A DNA stretch of 64,000 bases from Sphaerulina vaccinii (GCA_022570795.1 JAKUDP010000008.1:1178001-1242000), one strand, 5' to 3'; counted from the first letter of the stretch, positions 48,585 through 61,087 are shown. Numbers and translations are program-made. The notes: a model not told the origin generated them from the sequence alone.

Positions 48585-51213
48585 TTGGTAGGACTGGTTA
48601 GATGGGTCAGTGGAGAATGCATAGTAGAGGTGCGAGAGCTTGATATTGAAAAGTTGGGTATGCTTCCGGCATCTCACAGTGACCATGGTATGCAGAGGTC
48701 AGATAGATCCGTGTATACATTCAGAAATCTGATCAGAGAGATGTGTTGGTGTCTTCTCTTTCTCGTGTTCTGGTGCGACGACCGTAGCGTGCGAAGCGCG
48801 ACCAGCGTGGTGAGGCACACCAGAGCCAAATCAGCGAGGGCTGCTAAGTCTTGTTATTCCTCTCTGTGCCATATTAGATTGACCGTGACATGTGAAGCGC
48901 GGACAGGGTAGTGTGTCAAGTTGGGACTCCTATCAGGAAAGGGGAATGCCGGATGTCGTAGCCCTCCATGCTGTTTGTCGCTTACCATGCCACACGGAGC
49001 ACTGATAGACCAATGTGCGCGATGAAAAATGAAGCAGAGATGAGTCTGTCTTGATTCAGCGATGCTGCCTGACTGTCACTCATTCACACCGCTATGCAGA
49101 GAGTCGCCTCTCCAGTGTACAAAGCCGAAAGGCATCCAGGCCATATGAGCGTTGTAGTACGCATCATTCCACTGTTCCATTACACTGCTATCCCAGTACG
49201 CCCATTCCATTCCCAGTCCAACAACTTCCAGAAGTCACCGCTTCGCTTCGCAAACAATCGTTGTAGTGGTATAAGGCATTCAATGCTCAGTCGCTAAAGG
49301 GAGAAAAATCGATTAAATGTATCAATCAAGTAGAGCTGTTGTCGAGAGAAGTGTATAGTATAGTGTCGATCAAGTCCAGCTTGAGTATATCTTCTTATCG
49401 TCTCCGATCGCCGTATATAGAGGCAGGTCTTGAAGAGCTTCTTGATGGTGGTGGCACGGTAGGTACGTTGGAGTCGGCAATACGATATGATCGTTGGTCG
49501 CTCTTTGACTTGGTGGCGGATTCTTTGAATGCTTTGGTGATGTCTTCGACAGAGAAGCTATCGTTGCGCGGGATAGTTGACCCACGAGTTGGCTCAGGCA
49601 TCACGTCTGTCATTGTTCTGGTGTATGGTTTGCTGGTTGAGGGCGACGTTGTGGTAGATGTCGTGAGAGGAGTGGCGTGATGATGAGGTTGTATTGAGTG
49701 AGCAGGTATGTCGTCGGCTTATCTAGGCAGATTCGCGGCAGTAGTCTTGTCTGGCAATAAATAGGTCGTGTGGAATGTGTGACGTTGTCCTTTGGCGTAG
49801 CAGTGTGACGAGCAGGAGTTCAGTTGGAGTCGCAAGTAGAGGGAGAGGGAGGCGTTTGCTTTTATTTGCAGACAGAAACCGCCCTTATCTCAGCGTACTT
49901 TCTATAGATACCTGCATCCTTGATCAACCAAGCAAGAAAAATCGGGGAACGAGGCGTAAAGTTAGGTTTGGACAACCGCATGCCGGGCCCGGAAGTGAAT
50001 GAATGGGCCAGTAGGAGAGTCTTCCACGAGCACCAAGTGTCTACAAGAAACGAGTCGCGAAGAAGAATTTCCGTGGGATGCCGTTTTCCTTGAGAGAGAC
50101 GGATCGCCGGTGCATGTTTGAACAACGCCAGCACAGCTCACCGCCAGATACGGGCTGCAGATCAGCGATGTGGAACAACCTCTCGCAGTCTGGAACAACG
50201 CGGGATGCCTATAGCGGAGCGGACACCCTTGCAGTAACGTTGCAGTGCGCCCATGCCAGCCTATAGCGGAGCGGACACCCTTGCAGTAACGTTGCAGTGC
50301 GCCCATGCCAGCCTTGCCAGCCCTGTCTGTGTGCGTATGCCGGGACTTTGGAGAAAGACTGCACCCTCGTTCGGGTTTCTGAGTCAACGAGAACATGCCA
50401 CGCGGGTGCCGTATTGGCTGGTATATCGCACAGGATTCGTTGCCCACCTCTCAGTGGTGCTTTTCCTCCCATCGAACGCGGCTACTTGGCGCTCCTTGAA
50501 GAGATAGAGTCATCATACGATTCTCCGAGCATCTCCTTGTGCAGCAGACGAGATGAAGCCCACCAGAACCGAGGAGTGAAGCAACAGCCGGAAGTCTCTC
50601 CACTCCCTCCCCACAGAGCCCGCAGCGGATTCAGCCCAATCTCACTCACTTCGCCTCCTTTTGGCTTCACACCACTGTGGCACTTGAGTGCTTTCCCCGA
50701 GCGCTTCTTCCTTGAAACCGCCACGGGGAAGGCGGCCAACCGAATCGCTGGTGCATGCTTTGCGGTGCCGACACGTTGATGGCACTTATGATCGACAGGA
50801 CCGAAGACGAGCGATTGGGACGACTCCTGGATTGACCAACGCCACGGCAGTCACTACGCACGCGAACAATGCATATTCGAGACGCGTCTGCATCAAGGTA
50901 TAGCACGCTGCAGTGCTGAACTCCTGTATACTGACTGTGCAGTTGTATTGCAGAAAGTACTTCTACACCAGGCAAGAATATGCCTATACGAAGTGCACTC
51001 ATGCATGGAAGCTGAGTACGACGTCTTATTATTATTATAAATGGCAAAGCATGTACACACCCTGTCTGTACTACTCCTTCTCCGCGATTGTGCCTTTGGT
51101 GTGGTGCAACAGTCATGTCTCACAGAGTCCACGAGATCGCACACACCGAGATTGACTCTCAGAACAAGTTTCAGCATTCCAAACCACCGTCCACCCCTCA
51201 ATATCTCGAACTT
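48585..51213. other. Gene-poor intergenic region with a 52-bp tandem duplication
   Basis: About 2.6 kb with no supported gene. Apart from the 52-bp duplication listed separately, several short frames occur on both strands without domains. An AT-rich run (TTATTATTATTATAA) lies near 51025-51040. The region ends at the stop codon of the RapZ-like gene. Confidence 0.4.
50208..50311 (+). repeat. 52-bp perfect tandem duplication
   Basis: The unit starting CCTATAGCGGAGCGGACACC and ending GCGCCCATGCCAG occurs twice in direct succession (50208-50259 and 50260-50311) with no difference visible. Perfect identity indicates a recent event. It contains no ORF of its own. Confidence 0.9.
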
Positions 51214-52056
51214 CTATTCCAGATCTTGCGATTCTTCATGATCGGTAATCAAGGCCGCACCGATTACACAACTCCTCTCCCGACCGAAGTCACGCATACG
51301 GCCCGAGTTCTGCTGGGATTTGACTTCGACATCTCTGTGTTGTACCTTCACCACAACTTGGACTGCCCGTGTGGCTGATGACAGCCTCCTACCCAGTTCC
51401 TCCGCGAATGCCACGGATCTGTGGCGACCTCGTTCGCAGAAACAGCTGATGCGGAGAACCGGGTCTGACTTTGGCTCTTCTTCTAGACCAACTTCTTCCA
51501 CACTTTCCGCAGATTCCGCCAGAGGATGTTCCCTGTTCTGGCTGTTCACGACAACAGGCTCAAGGCTGCCATCAGCATGTTTCCTGCTGTCAGAAATTGT
51601 CGGCCCGTACGTGCATCCGGAAGATGACTCGGCAAGTACATTTTCCTCCGGTTGTTCAAGGCCATGACAGGCTTCGATGCCACTTGTCACTGTAGCTTCA
51701 ACATTGGCGCCTATACGGTCAGAGCTGATATAGCCTTGCGAGAGTATCTCAGCTGCTTGTAAGATCTGTTGAGTAGCCTCCTCGAGGAGCTTCGTAAAGT
51801 CAGACTCATGTATCAGATGCTCGCGCAGCCTTTTCGATCGTCCATCATACTGGTCTCTGATGTGTTTGGGAGGGTTTGGTAGCCTCCTCAAATCAAACGA
51901 CAGGTTGGCTGCTGGACGTAATGGTGGTGCGTGGCTGTGAGAGAAGATCTCACAAATTACGCTTCGTGCTTCCATGCTCAGCGGCGTTGATTCCAAGATC
52001 TCGATATTGATGAAAGTGTGCTCAAAGGTACCTACTAGGTATGACTGCTGACACAA
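51214..52056 (-). CDS. RapZ C-terminal-domain protein
   Basis: 280 aa, single exon. The C-terminal domain of bacterial RapZ is recognisable in two pieces: NLSFDLRRLPNPPKHIRDQY with a DGRSKRLREHLI helix (about residues 50-85), and VLRISCFCERGRHRSVAFAE followed by a VQVVVKVQHRDVEV strand (about 205-250). In RapZ, F-D-x-R-x-L-x-N-P and G-C-x-G-G-x-H-R-S-V are the hallmarks. A long acidic, low-complexity insertion (about 130-200) separates the two halves. Bacterial RapZ senses glucosamine-6-phosphate and delivers small RNA for cleavage through this domain; the fungal role is unknown. The kinase-like N-domain is absent. Met28 (MEARSVICEI) is an alternative start. Confidence 0.75.
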   Translation of the reverse strand: MCQQSYLVGTFEHTFINIEILESTPLSMEARSVICEIFSHSHAPPLRPAANLSFDLRRLPNPPKHIRDQYDGRSKRLREHLIHESDFTKLLEEATQQILQAAEILSQGYISSDRIGANVEATVTSGIEACHGLEQPEENVLAESSSGCTYGPTISDSRKHADGSLEPVVVNSQNREHPLAESAESVEEVGLEEEPKSDPVLRISCFCERGRHRSVAFAEELGRRLSSATRAVQVVVKVQHRDVEVKSQQNSGRMRDFGRERSCVIGAALITDHEESQDLE

Positions 52057-52317
52057 TCAGGCGTCCAGCTCGATAACCTCAGGCATCCCAAGCAGGATGA
52101 CATATCTCCGCCAGCTTCAACCTACTGCACCGCTAGCAGCGCATCTGGATCAGACCTGCCAGCCCCACACATTTCAAGATAGCAGTCAATACGATAAATG
52201 CTACTCAAGAAGAGCCACATTCTCCCTGGAGCATGAATCTCGCTCTGTCAGTTGGTATGTCCACAAGGTGAGATTGAAGCTAATATCATTATAGTACTGA
52301 ACATACTGCTTATGGCG

Positions 52318-53764
52318 CTATTTGCCCGCTGGCAGCTCCACTGGATTACGATATGTGGGCATCTCAACAGCTTCTGGACTTTTCCAGCCACCTGGCCCAT
52401 ATCCCGAACGTCTGTTCCCTATTTCCGAGATCGAATTTTGACTGGGAGCTTCCACAGAGTCCTGCCTCGTGTTCCTGAAGTTGTGAGCAGGAGCCTCTAC
52501 TGAGTTCTGCCTCGTATCCCGACCCTCCATGGCATTGTAGCCATCCTTCTCGACCGCACCATTCGTTCCTTCTCCTCTTCGCTTTCGCAGGACGAAGAAC
52601 CATATGGCTGCTGCTACTAATGCTAGCCCGAGTACGACTCCTACGACGATGCCACCAATGGCCCCTCCACTGATGCCACTTCCATTACTGTTACTAGCTG
52701 CTGCACTGCTCTGCATGGAGCTAGAAGATCCTGAGGTGGTCGAGTTCGTTGTCGAATTCGTCGATGTCGTGTTTGAGCTGAATCCTGCTGGTAAATCTGA
52801 AAGTGCTGGAGCTGCTGGAACTGGAAGACTTCCTGCATTGACAATGTTCGTCCTGCCGCAGTTCATGAAAGCCTTCGCCGTACCTAAGGTTATAGGACGT
52901 TGGTTGTTGGCGATTGGCATGAAAGCAGTGATGATCGGAGTCAGAAGGTAATTGGCAATGTAGTAGGTCTCAAGAGAGAACTGGCCGTATTGTGTCCACA
53001 TCAGGTGATATTCGTTATTGTTGTTGGAGGTGTCGTTGAGAGTGCATATCGATTCTTTGACGAGCGACTGGTTGCCAGTCAGAGGACCACCAAGTGCTGG
53101 GGTGCCACCGAATACAGCGACGGGTTGCGTGGCACTGGTTTGGTTGAAGAAGGGCTTGCATGATGCAGGGAAGTTTGCGGTCAAGTCGCTGGCCAGCTGC
53201 GAGCAAACGCTCGGCAGTGAATTTGCTGTGAGGTTGACGGGACTTCCAGTGAGGCGTGTGGAGTACAAGTTCGTCGCTGTGGTCATATCGTTCACACACT
53301 CTTCGCTCATCGTCTGAATGCAGCTGCCATTGTCTGACTGCCCTCGAATATATGACTCAATGGTCAATTGCGATGGCCACAGATAGCACGCATCGTACCC
53401 GAGTGAGAAGTCATCGGTGTAGTTCTGCCCGCCTGGACTGAACCATAACGATAGTTCAACGCGATCACTTTGACTCGCGTTGGTTTGGAACACGGTGCCT
53501 GCCCACGAGATTGGCGCGTCGACATCCGTTACCATGGGATCGAATGTGTAAATGCCAGTCTGTTGTAATCATGGTTAGAAGATGCTCGCCTGACGACGAG
53601 TATTGAGCTCATACCGAGTTAGCATCCGCGAACGTCTTGTTGCAAAGTTGGTTCTGCAATCCACCTCCAGGCGAACGACTTCCCGGACCTCCAGAGAGCA
53701 GCTGAGCAGTGCCATATCCGCACAGACCTAGGAACACATATGATGTTGAACTAGAGCGCCGCAT
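52318..53764 (-). CDS. Single-pass membrane glycoprotein with Ser/Thr stalk
   Basis: Reverse strand exons 53615-53764 and 52318-53559 with a 55-bp intron (GTATGA...CAACAG) give 463 aa. Exon 1 encodes a signal peptide (MRRSSSTSYVFLGLCGYGTA). The extracellular part has many N-x-S/T sequons and several Cys, then a Ser/Thr/Asn stalk (SSNTTSTNSTTNSTTSGSSS), a Gly-rich turn and one membrane helix (GGIVVGVVLGLALVAAAIWF), followed by a basic stop-transfer KRRGE and a cytoplasmic tail. The tail carries the near-repeat R-N/D-T-R-Q-N/D-S-V-E-A-P twice. The layout is that of fungal cell-surface sensors or adhesins. No WSC domain was seen, so the family is open. Confidence 0.78.
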
Positions 53765-54411
53765 TGTGCCTGTGTCCAGCAGCTAGGCGCACAAAGGAAG
53801 AGGTATGGTAAGGAATGGGATCCTGCCGTCAAGGTCCGTGGAGACCAACACATGAAGTTGAAGGAGCGGAACCGTAGGTGTAGAGGTGTTGATGATCGCG
53901 GTGCCGAAGGATGGCTTTGTCAGTGGCTTAATAAACCCTAGCGCATGTGTGTACACGCTTGCATAGTGCTAGAGCCATAGCTAAATGTTCTTGATCCTGC
54001 GATGTTCTTCAGCCAATGACATGTGCGAGATCAGCGACTTCACTCCGGCAACTGCCAAACCTAGTAAGATCGGAGACTTTTCGAGCGACTCTTCTGCTTG
54101 CAATAGTATGTGCGTGTATGTACAAAACATTACAGCAAAATTGGACGATTAGTGTCGAGTATGTTTCTTTGATCGATGTTCAATGCTGTGACCCCCTCGA
54201 CCAAAGCACCGCCGTTGACCACAGCATGTGGTCCACATGCTGAAAGTCCTGTACAATGATCCTTCGCGCCTGGACAAGAACTGGGGCTTGTAGCTGTTGT
54301 TCCGAATGTAATGTTACTCGTAATCATCGTCACTTTATGTTCGTTATAGACTCTTCCTGTACAGTGGAGTCCGCCGAGATGTGTGCTGTGTGCTTCGATC
54401 TTGGTTGCTCC
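53765..54411. other. Intergenic, nothing recognised
   Basis: 0.65 kb between two reverse-strand genes: promoter of the membrane glycoprotein and 3' region of the transcription factor. No repeat or RNA gene seen. Confidence 0.4.
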
Positions 54412-57082
54412 TCAGAATATGATGCCAGAGGGACTCATTCCGTTCCAGGCGAACTGCTGCGGAGTGAAGGTCATGCTCGGGTCGAATTGTGAGAAGCCAT
54501 CGTTTGATGTGTCGTCCATATGGTCCAGCATGCTACTTCCAGCAATTGAGTTGTTGTTCTCAACTGCGAAGTCGCCCACTGCGCCCAAATCAAGCCAGCT
54601 GAACTGGTTGATCGATGGCGGTGCTGTATCAAGCGGCATAGACTCGGTGCCACCACGACCAGGAGGCATTCCTGGCCCACCGTTCTGAGCAGTTGCAGGC
54701 CTCGTGATCTCACTTGGTTCCGCAATGCTGCCGCGTCCAGCAGGCGGCTTTCTCCAGAGCAGCCGCACGAGCCTCGAGTATCTATCTCCAACATCGTTCG
54801 GGCATGCACTTGACTTCTGCAAGCAGTCCATAGTGTCGCTAATCAATCGCTTGACGGAGCCTCTAGTATCGCCAGCCATGACTCCTGTCGACCGAGCTTT
54901 GTACAGGAACACCGCAGAGTATATCACATAGAGATAGTAGCGCAGCGGCATGTATCGGAACGTGTCTTGCGGGTCCACGAAACTGCAGAATGTGCTCAGT
55001 AATGCTTTTGCGGCATCTATCGCGTCGTAAATGAATCGTGCATCCGGTGTAGCAGCGACATCGGCAAAAGGGTACGCCATGGGTCGATTGGGCTGACCAG
55101 AGTCCATGGCGTCTTTCATTCTCTGGATCAAACGATTGAGAGTTGCCTGGTCATCGTCAGCAAGAGAAGGAGGAGGAGGAGAAGAGCGGGGTGGCAGACC
55201 TGGTATGCAAATGCATTCACGTACAGCCGGAGATACTCGTACGACAGTATCAGACTCGCTTTCAATGGTGGCGAGCATGTGAAGGTACCCCACGACTCGT
55301 TCCAATGCCGCAATGCCACTCTGAAATCATCAATGTATTTCACGTACTCGCCACCATAGTTCAGCTGATTTGAACGACTCTTAGTCGCATACAGAACATC
55401 GTGAGCGTTGCTGAATAGCTGCGTCAGCTCCAGATTGGCTTGATATATGGCTGCAAAGTCATCGTGTCGATGCAATCGCGGTTGCAAGCTCGGAAAGTCC
55501 TGCGCTCTGAGCGCTGTCATCGGACCTGGTCCACGCGACCAGAATGCCTTGCCAATCCTCACTGACACTTGACGATCGCTCATGTAGCAGCTGGACCATG
55601 CCAGACGTTTGCGATTGAGGTCCGCAGATTGTGATTCGCTTTCTGCGCGGAAGCCTGTTCTGTCGATGCCGAGCAGGTAGCCAAGTCTGATGGCAGTGCC
55701 AACATACATCCAAGCAGCGCAGTCTTCCTCACCACGGCCGATGGCGGGCGTCGTGTGTGGTCGTCTTGGTACCCATTCAGCCAGGATGAGCATGGCCTCG
55801 ACAGCTTCTACCGAACCAGAACCGCTGTACACTAAGCTCGCAACGAGCGATTGCATGTGAGTCGAACAGTCATCATGCACCTGCCACCAGTCCTTCTCGT
55901 CTTTTGAAGCCACAGTCAGTATCGCAGCAAGTAAGTGAGGCTCTTGAGCAGCAATGGTTGGTAGATTGTTCGGGTCCATTGCGGCTGGGTTCGCAAGCGG
56001 GAAGAAGGGATGGTACTTGTCCTCATATCTGGCCGTTGTCAGCAGTCAGAACTTCTGCATCATCGCATACTCGATACATACCGGTAGAGCAAAGCCTGGA
56101 TCATCTCCAAGCTAAGCTGGCCTTTTGTGAGAGGCGGATAATCGATAACATGGCTGGGTGTCGGCGGCTGCACAGAACGCGATCCATCATGTTGTTGATT
56201 GCTATGGCCTGCAAGTTGTTCTCGACCATAGACACTACTATGCATGGGTGGCAGCTGGTTGTTCCCGGAATCGCGCTCCGCAACGTGGGCTAGGAACTCG
56301 AGCGCATCCGCAGGGTTCTGCAAATCTGTGGAGGCGACAGTATCGTCTACAGTCATCTTAGCTGTCGGAGTAGCGGCACCATCGTGTGACAATGGCGGCA
56401 GCGTCCTCGAGTCCGGGTTGAGAGAGCTCCAGCTGGGAAGCCGATGCTGCCGCAGACTTGGATCGAGGACATGCTGCTGATCGCTACGCGGTGGCGGAGG
56501 TACAGGGATAGGTCTGGCAGCACTGTCTAAGTTGCCAGACTGCCCTGGCAAGCCATGAGGTGAAGGAACCGGAGTCGCGTTGGCAAGCTCAGAAGCGCTT
56601 CGCTTCACTCTGCGACCGCCTCGTCTTGAGCCTCCTAGGATACATTCGTGCTGCTCTCGTATGCATCTCTCACATGGAGGACGTCCAGGTTCTCCACTGC
56701 TGTATCTGTGCCGAAGAGTCAGCTGTACGATCTCTGTCGTAGTGGATGATATGCCGAGGACAAGATTCCGTCAAAGAGCGGCCGCGAGAGCGGTCATTGC
56801 ACTACCAACATCGCATACAGCGCGAAAAGGTAGAGGAGTATAGGCGACCCGGTTCTTGACGGCATTGAATGTTGGCAATATCAAGAAAGCGTCCTGGCCT
56901 GGTGAAGTATGTGCGGAAAGGGATAATGCTCACAGATCACACCGAGACTTGCGCTGGCGACAGTGCAGACACGCTCGGTAGGTGCGCTTTTCACGCTCAG
57001 ATTTGGGGCCTTCTTTCTTGGTGGCGGGTTTTCCTGGGCTCTCGTCCGAGCTGTCGTGGTGGTATCCTCCGCCGTTGTCCAT
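54412..57082 (-). CDS. Zn2Cys6 transcription factor of the right-hand cluster
   Basis: Four reverse-strand exons, 56934-57082, 56082-56705, 55200-56028 and 54412-55146, with introns of 228, 53 and 53 bp, sum to 778 aa in one frame. The first intron splits the zinc cluster: exon 1 (MDNGGGYHHDSSDESPGKPA...TYRACLHCRQRKSRCD) supplies C38, C41 and C48, and exon 2 (GEPGRPPCERCIREQHEC) supplies C61, C64 and C71, giving C-x2-C-x6-C-x12-C-x2-C-x6-C. The fungal-specific regulatory domain follows (QEPHLLAAILTVASKDEKDW, MYVGTAIRLGYLLGIDRTGF, RKRLAWSSCYMSDRQVSVRI). The C-terminus is Gln/Ser/Asp rich, a likely activation domain. It lies beside a lactonase, sugar porter and alcohol oxidase, so it is a candidate regulator of them (inference). 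Confidence 0.88.
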
Positions 57083-57717
57083 TGTTGCGCAAGAGGTGGA
57101 GTCTGTGGGTTGGCAGCCGACTGACGGCTACTGGTGTTCAAGTGCTGGCGAGTCGTCGCAAACCCCTCGCGTGTCGTTCACAAGCAGATCTCTATCGCCG
57201 ACTGCCAGCGACAGAGTGGACGGAACTGGGCGGCCCAGAGAAGAAGATTGGTTTACTGGCAAGGCTGTGGTCTCGCTCTGCGTGCTGATTTCCCCACCAA
57301 CTTCCAGCCAACGATCTCAAAGTGTGGAGACTTTTGGAGAAACCTCGAGCTGGGAACAAAAATAACAACGCGTGATCAGGCTGCGTCGTGCCCTCGAACT
57401 CTATTGTCATTTTATCGCACTGGCCGACGTTGTAGCGATCATCGCGCCAAAGCTTGGTTCGAGATCACCTGCGCGACTTTCCGCGGTAAGCTTCACCTCG
57501 CATCGCTGTGGTGTGTCAACTCTGCAAGATGAACAGGAAGGATAGCCTGTATCCTAAGAAGTTAGAACAGCTCGTTGCTGCTGACATGTCCGGGCGAAGA
57601 AGAGGCTGAACTCAGGACGCGAGATGAAGGCGAGAGTTGTCGGTACCAATCGGTTCTAGCAGGCTTCTGGACTCTATTTTCATTCCATGTGGGTCTCTCC
57701 CAAGACAAACACACCGA
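57083..57717. other. Intergenic, promoter of the transcription factor
   Basis: 0.63 kb between the start of the Zn2Cys6 gene and the stop of the lactonase gene, both on the reverse strand. Short frames only; no specific element assigned. Confidence 0.4.
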
Positions 57718-58951
57718 CTACACTTCTATCTTCATGTTGGCCAGCAGAGCGCCTTGAACGCTGCTGGCAATCTTGACCACCCAGAACTTGGTCTCGTTCA
57801 GCAAGAACAATTCGCCCTTTCTGCCAAAGCAGAAGTTCGCCACACCGCCATTGACCCTAATCTTGCCAATGAGTTTTCCACCAGGAGTCCAGACATGGAC
57901 ACCATCACCACAGCCCGAGTAGACATTGCCCTCGAGATCGCACTTGATGCCATCTGGAATGCCTATAGTGCTGTCAGCGATCGAGCTAAGTACTCGGCCT
58001 TTGCATACTAACCTTCATCCGCCATGGCAAAGACCCTCCTGTTAGCCAGAAAGTGCGAACCATGCCTTTCTAGAACGTCGAATGCATAGCTGCGACGCGA
58101 TCAGTCTAGGCTCATGCCTGCATCGGCCACGTGGTACTCACATGTGAGATGGCCGTGACAGATCTGTCGTTCCATCGCCGTGGATCCAGTCCGTATCGGT
58201 CACATACAATGTCTGCTCATCGGGCGAAAAGCAAAGCCCGTTAGGGCGGCCGAACCCATCGGCAACGACTCTGATATCTCCAGAGACTGGATCAAACCGA
58301 TAGACCTGGCACGGCAACTGAGGCTCTGGTCGGAAGCCTTGCTCGAAGCCATAGATCGGGTCGGTGAACCACAGAGACCCATCGGCATGGACCACGACAT
58401 CATTGACACTGGTAAACCGACGCCAGTGGTATGAAGACATGAGCGTCTTCGTTGCGTATGGTGGTCTAGGTTCCATCAGAACCAAGCCACCAGGTGATTT
58501 CATATCGCCTTGATCGCAGAACAGGACTCCCTCTTCGTAATTGATGCCGCCATTGCCCATGGCCACATCGGTCTGGAGCTCTTCGTACTGCCATTTGCCG
58601 CTGCTAGAATCTCTGGTCAATTTTCCGATCTTGATCGTCTTGCCTGCAGGTGTGCTTAGGCCGTTGCTAGTGATGTAGACAGCATCCTGGTCCGGCAGGT
58701 AGACTCCGGCTTCGTGGGCGAATGGCCAGTCTTTCTCGACTTCAAGCTCGATGCTCGGGCTGTCTCCAAGGATCTCCAAGAACTTGGGATCATAGACTGC
58801 GAAGTGAGGATCTTGAAAATCTCGCAATGCACTTGCTTCAGCATGAAGTGATCGCTCTTCTCGCGTGATATGCTGTACCACACAGATCAGTAAGTCTGCC
58901 TCAGGCCAGACGGCATATGAAACTCACCTTGCAATTGGCTGGTAGACTCAT
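57718..58951 (-). CDS. SMP-30/gluconolactonase-family lactonase
   Basis: Reverse strand exons 58928-58951, 58142-58872, 58013-58089 and 57718-57962, introns 55, 52 and 50 bp, total 358 aa; the phases close exactly. The first exon is only eight codons (MSLPANCK). The six-bladed propeller shows metal-site and substrate-site motifs: HEAGVYLPDQDAVYITSN (Glu ligand), SVNDVVVHADGSLWFTDPIY (Asn ligand), GRPNGLCFSPDEQTLYVTDT (Asn and Asp ligands), and IPDGIKCDLEGNVYSGCGDG. Family enzymes hydrolyse sugar lactones to aldonic acids in the cytosol. No long signal peptide is present. It is divergent from the sugar porter, which supports a shared role in sugar-acid metabolism. Confidence 0.9.
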
Positions 58952-59456
58952 CTTGCACTCTTGTTGGTCGTCGTTCTGCGCTATGTTCAAGCCTCCATGC
59001 GGCACAACCTTCGATCTAAAGAAGTAGAGACGTCGTATGCAACTCCCCGCCCAAGTGTTCGAACTTGCCGTCAAACACCGCAGTTTCAGGCCCCGGTTCT
59101 CTCCATGCGCCTCCATGCATCAAAGCTTGACTCCTTTTCCATACCCCATGGGTAGTGCATTCGTAACCCTGCTAGTGTCATGAGAGCACTCCAGGATCCA
59201 GATGATAAGAATCTTCTCCCTCCCTTCCACTGTGAAGAAAAGATCGTAGCTGCAACACGAGGTTCGAGGTGGGAAGATTGGTTCAATAGCTTTCCTTCAA
59301 AGCTTGCGAGGAAGAGTCTAGACCAGGGACTATTATTGGAACATCACATCTCAAACTCCTCATACAACACACCACCTCATCGACGACACACCTTCAAGAC
59401 GTGGACGATTCAATACTATACCTGGACTTAGAAGCTCGACTTCAACATACATCGAG
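58952..59456. promoter_or_regulatory. Divergent promoter, lactonase / sugar porter, with CreA-like sites
   Basis: 505 bp between divergent starts. CCCCGC at 59045-59050 and CCCCGG at 59091-59096 fit the reverse complement of SYGGRG, the site bound by the carbon-catabolite repressor CreA/Mig1. The motif is short and common, so this is weak evidence. A CTCCCCGC context just before it makes the first site the better candidate. Confidence 0.35.
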
Positions 59457-61087
59457 ATGGGCCAATGGCTTCGCCTCGAGGGCGGCGCCTTGCTGTACAC
59501 AGTGTCGCTTCTCACCTGTTTGAGTTTCTTGCTCATCGGATATGGTATGTTGATCATCCATAACTACGTGAACAGCATACTGATACGCCTCAGACAATGG
59601 TCTCATGGGTGGTCTGGTCAATGCGCCTTCATTCGACAATACCTTTGGTCTCGATACCAACACGGACTATGGCACCAACATGGTCGCCCTCATCGTTGCC
59701 ATCTACGAGATTGGTTGCTTCTTTGGTGCCATCTTCACAAGTTTCTTCGGAGAAGGATTTGGTCGAAGAAGGTCTATCTTCCTTGGAGTCTGCGTTATGA
59801 TCGTCGGAGCACTCCTTCAAGCAACAGCATACGGCAAGGCACACATCATCATTGGCCGTATCGTTTCTGGTCTGGGCATGGGTATCATCAACTCGACTGC
59901 ACCAGTCATGATGGCTGAGTTTGCCCCAAAGGCTACCAGAGGCATCTACGTCTGCGCTCAGCTTTCGTGTCTCAACTTCGGTATCATGATGGTGTACTGG
60001 ATCGACTATGGTTTCGGCAAGATCGCAAGTGGACCAAGCTATGCATGGAGAGTGCCAGTGATCCTGCAATGCATGTTCCTCATCCCGATGCTGTTCATCA
60101 TCATGATTGTGCCAGACACACCGCGCTGGTTAATCTCGCACAACAAGGGCGACGAGGGACTGGACGTTCTGCGACGGCTGAACAAGGGCAAGATGAGCGA
60201 GGAGGCAATCCTGCGCATGCACAGCGACATCACCAACACTGTCGCATATGAAGCCTCCATCGGAGCTGGTACCTGGTCGGATCTGCTCAAGGACGATGAC
60301 ATCCAGTCTCGCAGACGTTTCTTGATCGCTTGCGGTATCCAGATCTTCCAACAACTTGGAGGCATCAACGCCTTGATCTACTACTCCGGCACCCTCTTCC
60401 AGAAATCCCTCGGCTTCACTCCTGAGTTCTCAGCACTGATGTCCGGCATCTTGAACACATGGTTCTTCGCGGCATCTTTCATTCCTTGGTTCCTGATCGA
60501 CCGTGTTGGTCGCCGCCCGCTCTTCTTGAGCATGATCTCACTCATGGCAGCCGTCATGATTGTCCAGACCGGTCTCATCTACAACGTGGAGAAGAAAACA
60601 GCTATTGCTACCGCCTGTGGTGCTGGTGCCGCTGCCATGCTGTTCATCTTCCAGGGTGCGTTCACGATCGGTTTCCAGGCCACAGTGTGGGTGTACCCAA
60701 GTGAAATCTTGCCACTCAGACTTCGTCAACGTGGCTCTGCCATCTCCACGGCCAGCAACTGGATCTGCAACTTCATCATCGTCTACATCACCCCACCCGC
60801 TATTCGCAACATCGGATACCGTACCTACATCATCTTCGGCGTGTTTAATGCCCTGTGGGTCCCAATCATCTATTTCTTCGTAAGTTCATTCCGGCATACC
60901 GACCTCATTAAATCAGTACTGACTTCCTCTTTAGTTCCCAGAGACCAAAGGTCTTGCTCTCGAAGATGTTGATAGGCTTTTCGCGAAGAGCGACGAGGCT
61001 CACCGTCAAATGAGTGTGATCATGCATGATCCAAACAAGGGCGAAGATGTCGAGCATGTTGCCGATTTGCATGAGGTCAAGAACTGA
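59457..61087 (+). CDS. MFS sugar porter
   Basis: Exons 59457-59544, 59594-60879 and 60935-61087 with introns of 49 and 55 bp, 508 aa. Splicing gives LLIGYDNGLMGGLVNAPSF, the helix-1 motif of sugar porters (G-Y-D-x-G/A-x-x-G). Further family marks: GRRRSIFLG after helix 2, RIVSGLGMGIINSTAPVMMA, the P-E-S-P-R-W-L variant PDTPRWLISH, QIFQQLGGINALIYYSG, DRVGRRPLFL, and PETKG in exon 3 (FPETKGLALEDVDRLF). Twelve membrane helices are apparent. It belongs to the plasma-membrane hexose/quinate/galacturonate-type transporters; the exact substrate cannot be read from sequence. Tail-to-tail with the alcohol oxidase. Confidence 0.93.
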
